From JAHBTB01 sp964451255 (GTDB lineage: Bacteria; Armatimonadota; Fimbriimonadia; Fimbriimonadales; Fimbriimonadaceae): a stretch of 64,000 nucleotides of DNA. Positions within the stretch are counted from its first letter, which is position 1. Every line of letters begins with the position of its first letter. The translations under genes and the position numbers were made by a program. The stretch lies in NCBI GenBank assembly GCA_964451255.1, contig CAYVHL010000001.1, forward strand, positions 372,001-436,000, read 5' to 3'. A model generated the notes under the pieces. That model was not told the DNA's origin and made no database searches. It worked only from the letters and a program-made list of their open reading frames with translations. Of this stretch, positions 7,585 through 16,650 are shown piece by piece.

Positions 7585-10295
7585 GACACCACGATGTTGA
7601 CCAGTTTGCCTGGTACGACTATGACCTTCCGCACCGTCTTGCCCTCCAAAAACGGCTGGACTTTCTCGCTGGCCAGTGCTAACGATTCCAACTCGCTGTC
7701 TGCCGAGCCAACCGAGACCTCCACCGTGCCCCTCAGCTTGCCATTGACTTGGATCGCCACGGTGACGACGTCTTCCTTCGCCAGGCCGGTGTCCGAGACG
7801 GGCCATGGCAGATGGTATGTGAACCCAGGCATGTCCAGGCCCTCCCATATCTCGTCTGCCGTGTGCGGAGCCGCTGGTGCCAGACAGGCCACCAGGTATT
7901 GGAGCGCCTCGCTATAGGCCAGTTTCTCGGCCTCGCTCGGGCGTTCGACGCCCTTCACAAGGTCTGTCAACGTGTTCACGGTGATCATCGCAGAAGAGAT
8001 ATAGGTGTTGAAGGCGAAAGCTTCGATGTCGGCCGTCGCCTTGGCTACGAACTGGTGCACCGCCCGGCGGACCTTCCGGGAGATTCCATCCGGCGCCACT
8101 GCGCCGATCTTGTCGGCCCACTCGGGATCCCACCAAGGGGCCAGCCTGTTCACCAAACCGAAGACACGGCCCAAGAACCTTCCGGCCCCCTCCATCCCCT
8201 CGTTGTTCCACTGCACGTTCTGCTCAAACGGCGCGACGAACAGTTCGTGGACACGAAGGGCGTCCGCGCCAAATCCGCCGACCGCCTCCTCCGGCGTGAC
8301 CACGTTGCCCTTCGACTTACTCATCCGCACCCACCGCCAGGTGACCTGGTCTTCAGGCATCGTCTCTGCTTCCTTGAAGCTCATCAGAATGCCTTCTTCA
8401 CCGACTCCGAGCGTCTCGCCCCCTCGGGGTTGGCGGTAAGGGGTGCGGCCCAGAACTTGGCCCTGGTTGAGCAAGCGCTGGAACGGTTCCTTCACCGCGA
8501 CCAAGCCCGCGTCATAGAAGACCTTTGTCCAGAACCGGGCGTAGAGCAGGTGCATGACCGCGTGCTCGGCCCCGCCGACATAACAATCCACGGGCATCCA
8601 TTGGCTGGTCTTCTCCTTGTCCCACGCCTTACGGGTGTCGTGGGGGTCGATGAACCGCAAGAAGTACCACGATGAACAAGCGAATCCGCCCATGGTGTCC
8701 GTCTCTCGACGACCTAGAGTCCCGTCGGCGGTCGTCACGTTGACAAACTCATCAACCCGTGCCAAGGGGCTGCTGCCATCGTCGCCAGGTGCGAACTCCT
8801 CCACCTCCGGCAAGGTGACGGGCAGTTGGTCGTCGGGAACCAACTCCATCGCACCGTCCTTGTCGTAGACGACCGGGATCGGACAACCCCAATATCTTTG
8901 GCGGGAAATCAGCCAGTCGCGCAGCTTGTAGTTGACCTTTCGCTCGCCGATCTCCTGGGCCTCGACCCATGCGCCCAACTTCGCCGTCGCCTCGGCCGGG
9001 GTCAGCCCGTCATGGCTGCCGCTGTTGATCAAGGTCGCATCCTTGGAGACAAACACCGGAACAAAATCCTTCGTTCTGTCTATGTATCTCTTTAGAGACT
9101 GCTCATAGTCGAAGCCCTCACCCTTATGGAAGCCGCGCAGATAAGCCTCGTCGGGTCGGATGACGGGCACGACTTCCAGGCCGTGTTTGACGGCGAAATC
9201 AAAGTCACGCTCGTCGTGTCCGGGCACGGCCATGATCGCACCCGTGCCATAGCCCATGAGGACGTAGTCCGCCACGAACACCGGCACCCGGTGGTGGTTC
9301 ACCGGATTGACTGCGTACGCACCTGTAAAGACGCCGGTCTTCTCGCGGGTCGTCGCCTGTCGGTCGATGTCGCTGAGGGTCTTTGCTTCCTGCTGGTACG
9401 CCTCCACCGCCGAACGATCTTTATCCGACACCCGGTCCTTGATAGTCTCGACCAAGGGATGTTCCGGCGCCAAGACGCAGAAAGTCATGCCGTAGACCGT
9501 GTCCATGCGGGTCGTGAAGACCCGCAACTTCGGCCGCTTTGTCTTGACCTCGAAGCCGGAAGTCTCGTCCGGCACGGTGTCGAAGACGACGTCCATCTCG
9601 AACTCGACTCCCTCGCTACGTCCGATCCAATTGCGCTGCTGTTGCTTGATCCCCTCGGGCCAGTCGATGTCGTCCAGGTCGTCCAGGAGCCGCTGGGCAT
9701 AGTCGGTGATCTTGAAGAACCATTGGGCGATCGCCTTCTTGACAACCGGTGTGCCGCATCTTTCGCACAGGCCGCCGACGACCTCTTCGTTGGCCAGGGC
9801 CGTCTTGTCCTTCGGGCACCAGTTGACGTCGGCCATGCGCCGGTACGCAAGGCCCCTCTCGTAGAGCAACTTGAAGCACCACTGCGTCCAGCGGTAATAG
9901 TCGGGGTCGGAACTGAAGAACGATCGCGACCAGTCGTAGCCGATGCCGACCAACTCCATTTGGCGACGGTAGGTCGCGCCGTACTCGTGGATCATTTCCT
10001 GGGGATGGCGCTGGGTCTTGATGGCCTCGTTTTCGGCCGGAAGACCGAAGGCGTCGAATCCCATCGGGTGCAAGACATTGAAGCCCTGCATATACTTCAT
10101 GCGGCAGAGCACGTCGGTCGGAATGAAGTTGCGGCAATGCCCGACGCTCAGCCCGGCCCCGCTGGGGTAGGGGAAGAAGTCGAGGCCGTAGAACCTGGGA
10201 CGGTCAGGGTCTTCGCGCGTGACAAAGAGGTCGGCCGCCTTCCAGCGGTCCCGCCATTTCTGCTCGAAGTCCGCAGGTTCGTACCGGTCGCGCAT
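7581..10295 (-). CDS. leuS: Leucyl-tRNA synthetase
   Basis: Predicted 904-aa class I aminoacyl-tRNA synthetase charging tRNA-Leu. The HIGH-type motif is SVGHCRN (about residues 50-56) following FFPYPSGAGL; the KMSKS motif is RMSKSKGNVV (about 657-666). Two CPxD/CxxC-like zinc features (NWCPKDKT, CERCGTPV) lie near 160-180, a CP1 editing insertion occupies about 230-420, and the C-terminal anticodon-binding and small C-terminal domains are present. Length is typical for bacterial LeuRS, though slightly long. It lies 48 nt after the STN-like protein gene and is followed by the overlapping TPR lipoprotein. Confidence 0.97.
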   Translation of the reverse strand: MRDRYEPADFEQKWRDRWKAADLFVTREDPDRPRFYGLDFFPYPSGAGLSVGHCRNFIPTDVLCRMKYMQGFNVLHPMGFDAFGLPAENEAIKTQRHPQEMIHEYGATYRRQMELVGIGYDWSRSFFSSDPDYYRWTQWCFKLLYERGLAYRRMADVNWCPKDKTALANEEVVGGLCERCGTPVVKKAIAQWFFKITDYAQRLLDDLDDIDWPEGIKQQQRNWIGRSEGVEFEMDVVFDTVPDETSGFEVKTKRPKLRVFTTRMDTVYGMTFCVLAPEHPLVETIKDRVSDKDRSAVEAYQQEAKTLSDIDRQATTREKTGVFTGAYAVNPVNHHRVPVFVADYVLMGYGTGAIMAVPGHDERDFDFAVKHGLEVVPVIRPDEAYLRGFHKGEGFDYEQSLKRYIDRTKDFVPVFVSKDATLINSGSHDGLTPAEATAKLGAWVEAQEIGERKVNYKLRDWLISRQRYWGCPIPVVYDKDGAMELVPDDQLPVTLPEVEEFAPGDDGSSPLARVDEFVNVTTADGTLGRRETDTMGGFACSSWYFLRFIDPHDTRKAWDKEKTSQWMPVDCYVGGAEHAVMHLLYARFWTKVFYDAGLVAVKEPFQRLLNQGQVLGRTPYRQPRGGETLGVGEEGILMSFKEAETMPEDQVTWRWVRMSKSKGNVVTPEEAVGGFGADALRVHELFVAPFEQNVQWNNEGMEGAGRFLGRVFGLVNRLAPWWDPEWADKIGAVAPDGISRKVRRAVHQFVAKATADIEAFAFNTYISSAMITVNTLTDLVKGVERPSEAEKLAYSEALQYLVACLAPAAPHTADEIWEGLDMPGFTYHLPWPVSDTGLAKEDVVTVAIQVNGKLRGTVEVSVGSADSELESLALASEKVQPFLEGKTVRKVIVVPGKLVNIVVS

Positions 10296-10343
10296 GCCGC
10301 AAGGTTTTACCTCTGCCGATGCCGAGCGTCGGGGGACGATCCG

Positions 10344-12551
10344 TCACGGCGTCGGAGGGATCGTGCCGCGTCCCCTGGAAACGAACTGGGCTCCCTTCTT
10401 GTATGCCTCGTTCGATCGCTTGTAGGACGCTTCGATCTGATCCTGGATGCCCTGCGGAAGTTCGTTCCAAGTGACCAATTTGGACTCGGGCACGGGCGCG
10501 TAGTCCGACAAGCTCCGGGCCATCGTGTATTGGCCGCCAAATTCGAATTGGAATGAGACTTGGCGTTGGGACATGATTTGAACCTTCATGTCGGGGCCAA
10601 GGCCCTTTGAGAACTGTCCGCCCCAAGGCTGTTCTCCCATCGCCCTCTGCGACCCGACCTGTTCCGGAGCCATCATTTGCGACTGGCCTGTCTTAGGGTC
10701 GTAAATCCGCAACACGGCCTTTGCAGAGCTGTTCATGACGATGTTGGTCTGCTGCGGCACACTGGCGAACACGTCCGTCCGTTCGAATCCCGAGCCAAGG
10801 ATGGACGGCATGAAATCCGGGTTGTCTCCCGAGCTGCTGATGGCCACACTCACCCGCTCCCGCGGTTGTCGTTGCCCTCGCCTAGACAACGGGCGTGGTC
10901 CGTCGTTGCTACGGAAAATGAGGTCGAAGAGGTCACCCCGAGCAGATGCGGATCCCAACGCCCCGGTCAAGGGCGTTCGTCCGGTTCGGAGCCGCAGTGC
11001 GTCGGGCAATGTCGCGTAGAGCCTGAGGGCGTCGCGGTTCGGGCCCCTCGTGTCGCTGACTTCCCTGCCCACAGTGGCTCCATAGAGGGCGTTGGCGTAA
11101 GTCACGTCCCACAGCGTCGCTCCTGCGTCTGGCGACACGACGGCGTATTTGGCGACGACGGCCAGAGGTGCCGCCCCATATGCCGCCGCGGCTTCCAACA
11201 GGTTCTTGAACTCCTTCCGGTCGATCCGAGTTTGGCGACACCTGTCCAAATCCTCGGGTGCGGCGATGTTCCAGCCGTCTTCCTCTGTGAACTTGTATCC
11301 CTCCGATTCCAAGCGGGCCCTCACGGCGCCCAATGACACGTTCTCGCCCCCAAGCATGCCACGCAACGATTCGAACATCTCGTCGCTCAGTACCGCTACC
11401 GTCGGCTTGTCTGCAGACATGGACTGGCGCACAGACTCGCCGACAAAGTAGGACAGTGGCTCGTGGGCGACCGGGTCTCGCATGAGGTCGGCCGCTGCGC
11501 CCGCCCGGACATCGGGCGACCCGGCCGAGGTCGTGGTGAAACCATCCTCGGCGCTGGCTACGACGAGGATCTCTTGAAACTGCTGTGGTCCTGACCGCGC
11601 GGGCGACAAATGGCACAAAGACTTGGCGTCGTCGGAAAGTTTGAGCGGAGCCTTGTCCTGTTTCGTCGTGTCAGCCGGTTGACCGCCCTCATCGTTGCCG
11701 TTCAAGAAGAGCGTTCCACCCGCCATGTGTTCTCCTTCTGGATCCACGATGCTCAAGCTGACGACAAAGTTGGGTTCCCATCCCATCCGCCGGACCGTGA
11801 CGTAGGCCTTGCCGTACACACCCCTTCGCAGGCGTTCGATCGACTCGTCCTTGCCGTTCGGACCGATCTTGACAAGCGACCGTCCGCCTGTCCCCCGCTC
11901 GGCTGCCTTGAGTTCGTCGGCTATCGCCCGCCGAATTTGCGCGATTGCCGCCCCTGGCATAGGAAGTTGAAGGCCGAACGGGTTTGTAGCGAAAACGATG
12001 CGCGCGTTGGGGAGGATTCGGGCGAGCGTCTCCGGCGAGATCAACTGCAATATCTTCACCAAAGGCTTTTCGCCGGCTGTGCCGCCTCCTTGTGTCACGA
12101 ACACCTCAGTGCCGCCGGGCTCGTCAATGATCTTGGGCCCGCCAGAGGGAACAGCGAAGGGTTCATCCGGCTTGGCCCGCTCGGCTAGCTTAGAAATCGC
12201 CGCTCTGACCTTCGCCGCGTCACGGGCGAAGCGGGCCGACTGTTCCTTTCGTATCTCCGTGTCCCGAACGAGAAGCTGGTACATTTGGTCGGACTTCGCC
12301 CACTCGGCCCCCAAGGCTGAAGCCAGCCTCGCCATGAGGTCCTTCGCCGGGACATCGGCGACATCGACGAGGACGACTTCGCGGGCCGCCGTCGGCACGC
12401 ACTGCAGGTCGGCATGGGTCGCCTCTTTGAGCTTGGCGAGGACGTTCGCGACAGTCATGCCGGTGGTTTTCAAAGTGACCTTGGCGTCAAGATCCTGCGC
12501 GTTGGCCAAAGGGGCCAAAAGCAAGAAGGACAGGGCCGCGCTAATCTTCAT
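10344..12551 (-). CDS. Large secreted protein with STN-like N-terminus, unknown function
   Basis: Predicted 735-aa exported protein. The signal peptide is about residues 1-18 (cleavage after ANA). Residues about 20-85 have the beta-alpha-beta pattern of a secretin/TonB short N-terminal (STN) domain (TGMTVANVLAKLKEAT...). The rest, about 650 residues, matches no family I recognise; it has no further membrane helices and no Cys clusters. A much longer upstream extension is rejected because the ATG at 12551 gives a clean signal peptide. It is the first gene of the leuS operon and diverges from the pseudouridine synthase gene with 40 bp between starts. Confidence 0.75.
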   Translation of the reverse strand: MKISAALSFLLLAPLANAQDLDAKVTLKTTGMTVANVLAKLKEATHADLQCVPTAAREVVLVDVADVPAKDLMARLASALGAEWAKSDQMYQLLVRDTEIRKEQSARFARDAAKVRAAISKLAERAKPDEPFAVPSGGPKIIDEPGGTEVFVTQGGGTAGEKPLVKILQLISPETLARILPNARIVFATNPFGLQLPMPGAAIAQIRRAIADELKAAERGTGGRSLVKIGPNGKDESIERLRRGVYGKAYVTVRRMGWEPNFVVSLSIVDPEGEHMAGGTLFLNGNDEGGQPADTTKQDKAPLKLSDDAKSLCHLSPARSGPQQFQEILVVASAEDGFTTTSAGSPDVRAGAAADLMRDPVAHEPLSYFVGESVRQSMSADKPTVAVLSDEMFESLRGMLGGENVSLGAVRARLESEGYKFTEEDGWNIAAPEDLDRCRQTRIDRKEFKNLLEAAAAYGAAPLAVVAKYAVVSPDAGATLWDVTYANALYGATVGREVSDTRGPNRDALRLYATLPDALRLRTGRTPLTGALGSASARGDLFDLIFRSNDGPRPLSRRGQRQPRERVSVAISSSGDNPDFMPSILGSGFERTDVFASVPQQTNIVMNSSAKAVLRIYDPKTGQSQMMAPEQVGSQRAMGEQPWGGQFSKGLGPDMKVQIMSQRQVSFQFEFGGQYTMARSLSDYAPVPESKLVTWNELPQGIQDQIEASYKRSNEAYKKGAQFVSRGRGTIPPTP

Positions 12552-12591
12552 GGTTGCAACTCCACTACCCTCAACAATACCGCCGCCCAGA

Positions 12592-13536
12592 ATGTTTCCG
12601 TCACCTCGGCTTCTGCCAAACTGGGACGTGTTGTTCGTCGCCGAGGAGAAAGAGAGGCTAGACAAGTTCCTCGCGCGCAAGATGCCCCACGAGAGCCGTT
12701 CCCGGTTGGCCCGGCTGATTTCCGGCCACGGCGTCCGGGTCGAGGGTGGGCTCGTCGACAAGCCAAGCTTCGAACTGCGGCCCGGTTGGGCGGTCGAGTG
12801 CCCCGAGGTTCCGCCGTCCGCTCCCCACGATTTGACACCCGTGCCGATGGACCTGGACGTCGTCTTTGAGGACAGATCTTTGCTCGTGGTGGACAAGCCA
12901 CGCGGCCTGGTCGTCCATCCAGGCCCGAGCGTGCGCGGCGCGACATTGGTCCAAGCGCTCTTGGCCCGGGGAGGCGCGTTGTCGTCGGGGTCCGCTACGT
13001 TTCGGCCAGGGATCGTGCACCGCTTGGATAAGGGGACGACCGGGCTCATGGTCGTGGCCAAGTCAGACGCCGTGCACCGCGCCCTGGCCGCCCAGATACG
13101 CGACAAGACGGCGGAACGGCGCTACCTGGCTGCGGTCAAGGGTGTCCCGGAGCAAGCGCGGTTCACCGTGGAAGCACCGGTCGGGCGCGACCCAAGGCGG
13201 GCGACGCGTATGGCGGTGGTCGCAGGCGGCAAGCCCGCCGTGACACACTTCAAGGTTTTGGGTCGGCTCGACCGGGGCTCGCTCATCGCCGCGAGGCTGG
13301 AGACAGGCCGGACCCACCAGGTCCGTGTGCACCTGTCCGCCGTCGGATTCCCTGTGCTTGGCGACGACCTCTACGCGCCGCCTCCTTGGGACGACGGCCC
13401 TATGCGGCTCCACGCCGCCTACTTGGCCTTTGACCATCCAACCACCGGCCGGCGGGTTTCGTTCTTTGCCCCTCCGCCGGACGACTTCGGTGTCCTCCCC
13501 ATGGATCCCCGGCTGTCCTTGGAGGAGTGGGATTGA
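12592..13536 (+). CDS. rluD: RluA/RluD-family 23S rRNA pseudouridine synthase
   Basis: Predicted 314-aa enzyme converting uridine to pseudouridine in rRNA. Residues about 20-75 form an S4 RNA-binding domain (RLDKFLARKMPHESRSRLARLI); the catalytic domain follows, with the signature RPGIVHRLDKGTTGLMVVAK, whose Asp is the catalytic residue, and GRTHQVRVHL later. Length matches RluD. RluD versus another RluA-type paralogue cannot be settled from sequence alone. It overlaps radC by TTGA. The ATG at 12592 is preferred because family similarity starts just after it and the upstream region belongs to the divergent gene. Confidence 0.88.
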   Translation: MFPSPRLLPNWDVLFVAEEKERLDKFLARKMPHESRSRLARLISGHGVRVEGGLVDKPSFELRPGWAVECPEVPPSAPHDLTPVPMDLDVVFEDRSLLVVDKPRGLVVHPGPSVRGATLVQALLARGGALSSGSATFRPGIVHRLDKGTTGLMVVAKSDAVHRALAAQIRDKTAERRYLAAVKGVPEQARFTVEAPVGRDPRRATRMAVVAGGKPAVTHFKVLGRLDRGSLIAARLETGRTHQVRVHLSAVGFPVLGDDLYAPPPWDDGPMRLHAAYLAFDHPTTGRRVSFFAPPPDDFGVLPMDPRLSLEEWD

Positions 13537-14189
13537 AGGAGGTTTCCGCCTGGCAGAGGATACAGACGCACGGGATCCGGGCAGTCGGAAACACCGATTT
13601 GCTGGCAGTCGCCCTCGCCCGCGAAGAACGCGACCTGGAGAAGTCCGAGGCCCACGCACAGACGTTCGTCCGTCGGCATGGCGCCGGGCGACTTGCCGAC
13701 ATCTCCAAAGGCGACCTGCTCACACTCGCCGGCCTGGAGTCTTTCGAAGCTGACCGTGTGCTCGCGGCGATCGAGCTGGGCCGACGGTTGGCAGGTCAGG
13801 CCAAAGAAATGACTGAAGAGATCACCACGCCTGAAGCCGCCTACGCGCAGTTCGCACACCTTGCTGACGAGCCGCGAGAGAACTTCTGCGTCGCGTTCCT
13901 GGACACCAAGGCCCGTCTCTTGACCAAGCGGACCATCCACACGGGGACGCTCACCATGAGCGTCGTCGGGCCGCGCGAGGTCTTCCGCGAGGCCGTCCGC
14001 GAGAACGCCGCGATGGTCGTCCTCGCCCACAACCACCCGAGCGGCGACCCGACACCTTCACCCGAAGACAAGGCGGTGACCCGGAAGCTGGTGGAAGTGG
14101 GAGACGCCCTTGACATCCTCGTGGTCGATCATATTGTCGTTGGCCGGGACGGCAAGTTCGCCAGCCTGAAGTCGTTGGGCTTGATGTAG
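13533..14189 (+). CDS. radC: RadC-family JAB1/MPN metalloprotein
   Basis: Predicted 218-aa RadC (UPF0758) protein: a helix-hairpin-helix-like N-terminal half and a C-terminal JAB1/MPN domain with the zinc motif HNHPSGDPTPSPED (about residues 167-180) and an upstream Glu (about 150-155). The biological role of RadC is debated (DNA repair or none). A TTG start at 13533 is chosen because GGAGGAG lies 6 nt upstream and it overlaps the previous stop as TTGA; a GTG at 13527 is too close to that RBS. It is co-transcribed with the pseudouridine synthase. Confidence 0.92.
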   Translation: MKEVSAWQRIQTHGIRAVGNTDLLAVALAREERDLEKSEAHAQTFVRRHGAGRLADISKGDLLTLAGLESFEADRVLAAIELGRRLAGQAKEMTEEITTPEAAYAQFAHLADEPRENFCVAFLDTKARLLTKRTIHTGTLTMSVVGPREVFREAVRENAAMVVLAHNHPSGDPTPSPEDKAVTRKLVEVGDALDILVVDHIVVGRDGKFASLKSLGLM

Positions 14190-14194
14190 CTGGA

Positions 14195-14200
14195 TACAAT
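14195..14200 (+). promoter_or_regulatory. -10 hexamer TACAAT of a probable leaderless transcript
   Basis: TACAAT ends 6 nt before the ATG at 14207, so transcription would begin at or next to the start codon. No RBS is visible. The -35 region is poor. Confidence 0.45.
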
Positions 14201-14206
14201 GTCCAG

Positions 14207-14830
14207 ATGCAATGGGACGCCGTCGTCGCCGAAGTCAAAGCCGACATGGAGTTTCGGCACAAAGCGCGTGAGCAAGCCCTGCACCTCTGCCGAAAGCTCA
14301 TCCAGTGCTGTAGCCGATGCATCAAGCACGTCCACCGTGGACAGTTTGAGGAATCGCGCGACATACTCGCCGAGGCGCTGGGCATCCGCGACGAGTGTCG
14401 CGCCGCCTTGCGCCCCCACGGGGAGCTCTACTACGCTGGCTATCTGCAGGACGCCGAGAAGGAGTTGGTGGAAGCGGCGTTCACCCTCGCAGTCGTGACT
14501 GGGGGCGACCTGCCTGGGCCCGAAGAGTTGGAAGTCGGCTCCGCCGTCTATTTGAACGGCGCCGCTGAGGCGGCCAGCGAGTGCCGCCGCGCCGCCCTGG
14601 ACAAGATGCGACACGGCGACCTTGAGGAAGCCGAGCGACTGTTGGACTCGATGGTGATGGTGTACGAAGACCTCGCCACCTTCGACTTTCCCGACTCGCT
14701 CACTGGGGGCTTGCGCCGCACAAACGACGCGCTTCGGGCGGTCGTCGAACGCACCCGTTCGGACCTCACCTTGACCCGGGTCCAGCACGACCTCATGGAA
14801 GAACTCCGCGCCGGGAGAGAACACAGGTAG
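14207..14830 (+). CDS. Translin-family protein
   Basis: Predicted 207-aa all-helical protein. It matches the translin superfamily pattern: a long N-terminal helix with R/K/H-rich face (REQALHLCRKLIQCC), the central EYLQDAEKELVEA-type helix (here GELYYAGYLQDAEKELVEAAF), and the late YEDLATFDFPDSLTGGLRR segment, which is very characteristic. Translin binds single-stranded RNA/DNA as an octamer and with TRAX cleaves RNA; prokaryotic members are poorly studied. No TRAX-like acidic catalytic set is obvious. It starts 17 nt after radC with its own -10 hexamer and is followed after 13 nt by the triple YbjQ gene. Confidence 0.75.
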   Translation: MQWDAVVAEVKADMEFRHKAREQALHLCRKLIQCCSRCIKHVHRGQFEESRDILAEALGIRDECRAALRPHGELYYAGYLQDAEKELVEAAFTLAVVTGGDLPGPEELEVGSAVYLNGAAEAASECRRAALDKMRHGDLEEAERLLDSMVMVYEDLATFDFPDSLTGGLRRTNDALRAVVERTRSDLTLTRVQHDLMEELRAGREHR

Positions 14831-14843
14831 CATCATTGACACC

Positions 14844-15974
14844 ATGGCCGTCATGACCGGACTAAGCGGCAACGAGATCTACTGCCTCAACAAGAAGGGA
14901 TTCAAGCCGGGCGAACTCACAATCGGCAACTGCGTTTACTCAATGGGTTTCGTCGGTGGAATCGGCGCAGGGATCAACACATTTCTTGGCGGTGAGGTCA
15001 CCCAAGTCACCGAGATCATCCATCAGGGTCGGCTTTACAGCTACGACCGCATGCTCCAACATGCGGGCCGCAACCAGGCGACCGGCATCACCGGTGTCAC
15101 CAGCGAACTGATCCAGCATGGAAACAACATCGAGTTCCTGAGCGTCGCGTCGTGCCTGCACAGAATCGATGGAGACTCAAAGTTCGAGTTCAGCACCAGC
15201 AGTGACGGCCAGGAACTGTATTGCCTCATGGACTGCGGGTTCACCCCAGTCAAATTCGCCTTCGGCAACGTCGCCTACTCCATTGGCATCGGCGGCGGAT
15301 TGGCGGGCATGTTCCGAGGGCTCCAACGGGGCGAAATCACGGATTACAGCGAGGTGTTCAACACGACCCGCCACCTGGCGTTGCAACGGATCAAGAACGA
15401 AGCCCGGGCAGTGGGCGCGAACGCGGTCGTCGGCATCCAGACGACCATCGTCCCTTTCCAAGGGATGCAAGAGATGCTGATGATCGGCACGGCTGCCCAC
15501 CACCCGATGCTCCCTCCTCCAGAGACAGGCGAGCCTGTGACGAGCGACCTGACCTGCGAGGAGATGTGGAACCTAATCAATCTCGGCTACATGCCGCTCC
15601 AACTTGTCTTAGGAGTCTCCGTCTACTCGATCGGTCTCGCCGGAGGCATTTCCGCCGCACTGAAGAGTTTCACGAAGGGCGAGATCAACGAGATGACGAC
15701 TCTGATCTATGAAGCGCGAGAAAATGCGATCGCCCACTTGCAGCGGGACGCCTCCGCCGCCGGTGCCGATGATGTGGTCGGCATCAAGACATACGTGTAC
15801 TCGATTGGCAACGGAGTCATCGAATTTATGGCGATCGGGACGGCCGTCAAGCAGATGCCTGGAGTCGGCACCGTGTCCGACAACCTTCCACCGCAAGCGA
15901 TCATCCGCGACAAGGACACCTTCTTCAACACCGCCGAGACAGCGCTAGGTAAGAATCTAAACGAAGGAAGTTAA
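14844..15974 (+). CDS. Triple YbjQ/UPF0145-domain protein
   Basis: Predicted 376-aa cytoplasmic protein of three tandem copies (about residues 1-107, 112-235 and 238-360) of a YbjQ-like heavy-metal-binding-type domain. Each copy shows a Cys- or Leu-containing lead, a GN.VYS.G..GG segment, a GE....T helix and an A...GA..VVGI strand near its end. YbjQ proteins are usually single-domain pentamers of about 105 aa with unknown function, so a threefold fusion is unusual. The first two copies keep EIYCL/ELYCL; the third has EEMWNL and loses that Cys. It follows the translin-like gene in the same direction. Confidence 0.75.
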   Translation: MAVMTGLSGNEIYCLNKKGFKPGELTIGNCVYSMGFVGGIGAGINTFLGGEVTQVTEIIHQGRLYSYDRMLQHAGRNQATGITGVTSELIQHGNNIEFLSVASCLHRIDGDSKFEFSTSSDGQELYCLMDCGFTPVKFAFGNVAYSIGIGGGLAGMFRGLQRGEITDYSEVFNTTRHLALQRIKNEARAVGANAVVGIQTTIVPFQGMQEMLMIGTAAHHPMLPPPETGEPVTSDLTCEEMWNLINLGYMPLQLVLGVSVYSIGLAGGISAALKSFTKGEINEMTTLIYEARENAIAHLQRDASAAGADDVVGIKTYVYSIGNGVIEFMAIGTAVKQMPGVGTVSDNLPPQAIIRDKDTFFNTAETALGKNLNEGS

Positions 15975-15986
15975 CAAGCGCGCCGG

Positions 15987-16568
15987 TCACTCGGCCAGTT
16001 CACGGCCATAACCATCGTACTTGACGCCGCCGCCCATGATGTAAAGGCCGTCGATGATCGACCACAACCAGCCGACTCCGCAAAACACCGCGGTCATCAG
16101 CTGGAGCGCACCATGTGCGGAATAGCCCAAGTAGAATCTTCCAAATCCAGGTAAGAAGTTAAGGATTCCCGCCGCCATGCGCTTCTTATCGCTTTTCGGC
16201 GCATGGAACGATGTCAATTGAACATGCGGGGCGCCCTGCCCCCAAAGACCGGGCATCGGGTCGGAGAATGTCGAAGGAGGTTGGTACACCTGCTCAACCG
16301 GACCCATAGTGGCTGGAGGGGTGCCGAACGTCGGCGGCGTGATCGGTACTTGTGGCGGCCCTTGCGGCGCCAACTGCGGCAAATATCCGGTCAACTCTGC
16401 GACGAACTGCGCCATCTGCCAGGTCGACATGCCGGTTTTCCATACATACGTCTCGCGATCGACGACCCCGTCCCGACAAAGTTCGCCCATCTGCTCGAGC
16501 GTCAGCGGGCCCAATTGGCCGTAGTGCCCAACATAGAACCATTCAGCGGACTCTGGTGTGCTGCTCAT
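15987..16568 (-). CDS. GYF_2 and TM2 domain membrane protein
   Basis: Predicted 193-aa protein. The N-terminal GYF_2 domain (about residues 5-60: WFYVGHYGQLGPLTLEQMGEL ... TYVWKTGMSTW) is followed by a Pro/Gln-rich linker (about 65-125) and a C-terminal TM2 domain (about 130-190) with LPGFGRFYLGY and two helices ending in WSIIDG. Such proteins are common but functionally unknown; the GYF part suggests binding of proline-rich peptides near the membrane. The ATG at 16568 is chosen because domain similarity starts directly after it; an upstream start at 16637 adds unrelated residues. It converges with the triple YbjQ gene. Confidence 0.8.
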   Translation of the reverse strand: MSSTPESAEWFYVGHYGQLGPLTLEQMGELCRDGVVDRETYVWKTGMSTWQMAQFVAELTGYLPQLAPQGPPQVPITPPTFGTPPATMGPVEQVYQPPSTFSDPMPGLWGQGAPHVQLTSFHAPKSDKKRMAAGILNFLPGFGRFYLGYSAHGALQLMTAVFCGVGWLWSIIDGLYIMGGGVKYDGYGRELAE

Positions 16569-16650
16569 CGCCCTCGCTGGCCTGCCTGGATCATTGATTC
16601 TAAACGGACTACCGCAAAATGCGGTGCTGGGTCCCACCCGAACGGCCCGC

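Noticed and set aside
9126..10556. 476-codon open frame on the plus strand opposite leuS
   Set aside because: Antisense to a gene with complete LeuRS motifs; composition is not protein-like.
12552..13106. 185-residue N-terminal extension of the STN-like protein
   Set aside because: It runs antisense to the pseudouridine synthase gene, lacks domain features, and the ATG at 12551 opens a standard signal peptide.
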